From the NCBI RefSeq assembly GCF_023715525.1, contig NZ_JAMBOG010000007.1:1-64000 (forward strand): DNA of 64,000 nt, in the 5' to 3' direction. Both the position numbers and the translations under genes were made by a program. Origin of the DNA: Kocuria rosea (lineage in GTDB: Bacteria; Actinomycetota; Actinomycetes; Actinomycetales; Micrococcaceae). Under the pieces are notes generated by a model, which made no database searches, had not been told where the DNA came from, and was given only the letters and a program-made list of their open reading frames with translations. This document shows, one piece after another, positions 62,231-64,000 of this stretch; the stretch's first letter is position 1; each line of letters begins with the position of its first letter.

Positions 62231-64000
62231 ATGTCCGACACCCCCGCCACCCCCGAGACCGCCGACGAGCCCACCACCACGTTCGCCGACCTCGGCATCG
62301 ACCCCCGCGTGCTCTCCGCCGTCGAGGACCTCGGCTACGAGACGCCCACGCCGATCCAGGAAGCCACCATCCCGGTGCTGCTCCGCGGCAACGACGTCGT
62401 GGGCCTGGCCCAGACCGGCACCGGCAAGACCGCCGCGTTCGCGATCCCCGCCCTGTCCCGGCTCGCCGAGCTCGCCGACGTCAACGGCGTCTCCCGCGAC
62501 ACCCAGGTGCTCGTGCTCGCCCCGACCCGCGAGCTCGCCCTCCAGGTCGGCGAGGCGTTCTCCTCCTACGCCACCCACCTCGAGGACTTCACCGTCCTGC
62601 CCGTCTACGGCGGCTCGCCCTACGGCCCCCAGCTGGCCGGCCTGCGCCGCGGCGCCCAGGTCGTCGTCGGCACTCCCGGGCGCGTGATCGACCACCTCAA
62701 GAAGGGCTCCCTGGACCTGTCCCACCTGCAGTACGTGGTCCTCGACGAGGCCGACGAGATGCTGCGCATGGGCTTCGCCGAGGACGTCGAGGAGATCCTC
62801 TCCCAGACGCCCGTCGAGAAGCAGGTCGCCCTGTTCTCCGCGACCATGCCTCCCGCCATCCGCAAGATCGCCAAGCAGTACCTGCGCGACCCGCAGGAGA
62901 TTGCGGTCAAGGGCAAGACCACGACCGGCACGAACACCCGCCAGCGCTACCTGCAGGTGATGGGCTCCCACAAGATGGAGGCCATGACCCGCATCCTCGA
63001 GGTCGGCGACTACGACGGCGTCATCGTCTTCGTGCGCACCAAGGCCGCCACGGAGGAGGTCGCCGACCGGCTCAAGAGCCGCGGCTACACCGCCGCCGCC
63101 ATCAACGGCGACATCCCGCAGAACATGCGCGAGCGCACCGTCGAGGCCCTGCGCGACGGCAAGATCGACATCCTCGTGGCCACCGACGTCGCCGCCCGCG
63201 GCCTCGACGTCGAGCGGATCTCCCTCGTGGTCAACTACGACATCCCCCACGACACCGAGTCCTACGTGCACCGGATCGGGCGCACCGGCCGCGCCGGGCG
63301 CTCCGGTGAGGCCATCCTGTTCATGACCCCCCGGGAGAAGTACCTGCTGCGGGCCATCGAGAAGGCCACCCGCCAGCCGGTGGAGCTCATGCGCATGCCC
63401 TCCACCGAGGACGTGAACCAGACCCGCAAGGACCGGTTCGCGCAGCAGATCACCGACACCATGGAGTCCGAGGACCTCACCCAGTTCCGCGAGCTCGTGG
63501 AGCAGTACCAGGACGAGCACGACGTCGACGCGGTGGAGATCGCCGCCGCGATCGCCGTGATGGCCCAGGACGGGCGGCCCTTCTTCGTGGAGGAGCTCCC
63601 CGAGCCGGTCCAGCGCACCCGCGACCGCGGCCGGGACGGCGACGAGCGCCCGCGCCGGGAGCCGCGCGTGGAGAAGGGCATGGCCACCTACCGGCTGGCC
63701 GTCGGCCACCGCCACCGCGTCTCGCCCGGCTCCGTCGTGGGCGCCCTCACCAACGAGGGCGGCCTGAGCGGCGGCCAGATCGGCGCGATCGACATCCGCT
63801 CCACCCACACCCTCGTGGGCCTGCCCGAGAACCTGCCCGCCTCGACCCTGGACCGTCTCGCCGGCACCCGGATCAACGGCGAGCTGATCCACCTCGAGGC
63901 CGACCACGGCCCGGCCGCCGGAGGGCGTCCCCGCCCGAAGGGCACCTCCTCCTACCAGGACCGGCCGCGCCGCAACGCCCCCGCCCGCGGCGGGGAGTCC
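62231..64000 (+). CDS. deaD: DEAD-box RNA helicase, 3' end outside the window
   Basis: 590 codons are visible without a stop. DEAD-box motifs in order: TPTPIQ (Q motif), AQTGTGKT (I), PTRELA (Ia), VLDEADEML (II), SAT (III) and HRIGRTGRAG (VI). A DbpA-type RNA-binding domain follows (VEKGMATYRLAVGHRHRVS, then IGAIDIRSTHTLVGLP near 515), and the tail becomes Arg/Gly/Pro-rich. This is the CsdA/DeaD layout, acting in ribosome assembly and RNA turnover, often at low temperature. GAGG lies about 8 nt before the ATG. Confidence 0.93.
   Translation, partial: MSDTPATPETADEPTTTFADLGIDPRVLSAVEDLGYETPTPIQEATIPVLLRGNDVVGLAQTGTGKTAAFAIPALSRLAELADVNGVSRDTQVLVLAPTRELALQVGEAFSSYATHLEDFTVLPVYGGSPYGPQLAGLRRGAQVVVGTPGRVIDHLKKGSLDLSHLQYVVLDEADEMLRMGFAEDVEEILSQTPVEKQVALFSATMPPAIRKIAKQYLRDPQEIAVKGKTTTGTNTRQRYLQVMGSHKMEAMTRILEVGDYDGVIVFVRTKAATEEVADRLKSRGYTAAAINGDIPQNMRERTVEALRDGKIDILVATDVAARGLDVERISLVVNYDIPHDTESYVHRIGRTGRAGRSGEAILFMTPREKYLLRAIEKATRQPVELMRMPSTEDVNQTRKDRFAQQITDTMESEDLTQFRELVEQYQDEHDVDAVEIAAAIAVMAQDGRPFFVEELPEPVQRTRDRGRDGDERPRREPRVEKGMATYRLAVGHRHRVSPGSVVGALTNEGGLSGGQIGAIDIRSTHTLVGLPENLPASTLDRLAGTRINGELIHLEADHGPAAGGRPRPKGTSSYQDRPRRNAPARGGES

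Noticed and set aside
59675-63907. 1410-codon minus-strand ORF
   Set aside because: It is antisense to the DUF2079 gene and the DEAD-box helicase and shadows the glycosylase gene; no domains of its own.

Overview
The window is high-GC actinobacterial chromosome. Gene content (menaquinone pathway, MetPS methionine transporter, CatR/FurA-type regulator, class F sortase) and many leaderless promoters suggest a Micrococcaceae member, perhaps Kocuria-like. That genus guess is inference, since no rRNA is present.

Backbone, left part (1-31.2 kb). Malate synthase and glutamyl-Q tRNA(Asp) synthetase come first, then a metallo-beta-lactamase-fold hydrolase and a PAP2 phosphatase. A spread-out menaquinone block follows: menC, menD, menF, menG, menJ and a long-chain polyprenyl diphosphate synthase. 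It is interrupted by a Tat-exported PhoX-family protein and an amino-acid ABC transporter operon that has two solute-binding proteins. Next come metP/metS, rarD, a divergent pair of envelope/unknown proteins (EPVA-repeat protein and SseB-like protein), a Fur regulator and htpX. The stretch 26.1-30.1 kb is unusually gene-poor, with small ORFs, one Tat-exported SGNH-like hydrolase and a faint integrase-like trace. YajQ, a small secreted protein and a tRNA-Tyr gene close this part.

Mobile element (about 31,250-55,166, roughly 24 kb). It sits in the 3' half of tRNA-Tyr and is bounded by a perfect 54-bp direct repeat (attL/attR). At the tRNA end are a tyrosine integrase, an XRE repressor and a divergent AlpA/excisionase-like protein. 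These are followed by a RepA-like RecA-fold ATPase and small phage-like proteins. No capsid, tail, relaxase or FtsK/Tra gene is visible, so it looks like a satellite or genomic island rather than a prophage or conjugative element. Its cargo is a complete, uninterrupted BREX type 2 (Pgl) phage-defence operon in canonical order: pglW, pglX, pglY, pglZ, brxD, brxHI. An IS110-type transposase scrap lies between brxHI and attR. Codon use in the element is visibly less GC-extreme than in the backbone.

Backbone, right part (55.2-64 kb). The original tRNA-Tyr terminator follows attR. Then come a cell-surface protein with a sortase-like C-terminus but no LPxTG, a class F sortase, an LLM flavin oxidoreductase, a thioredoxin, a VIT-family transporter, an AlkA-like DNA glycosylase, a DUF2079 membrane protein and a DEAD-box RNA helicase that runs off the window end.

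The strongest result is the intact BREX type 2 island with both attachment sites defined to the base. BREX type 2 is already described; the less ordinary part is its carriage on a small satellite-like, tRNA-Tyr-integrated element.
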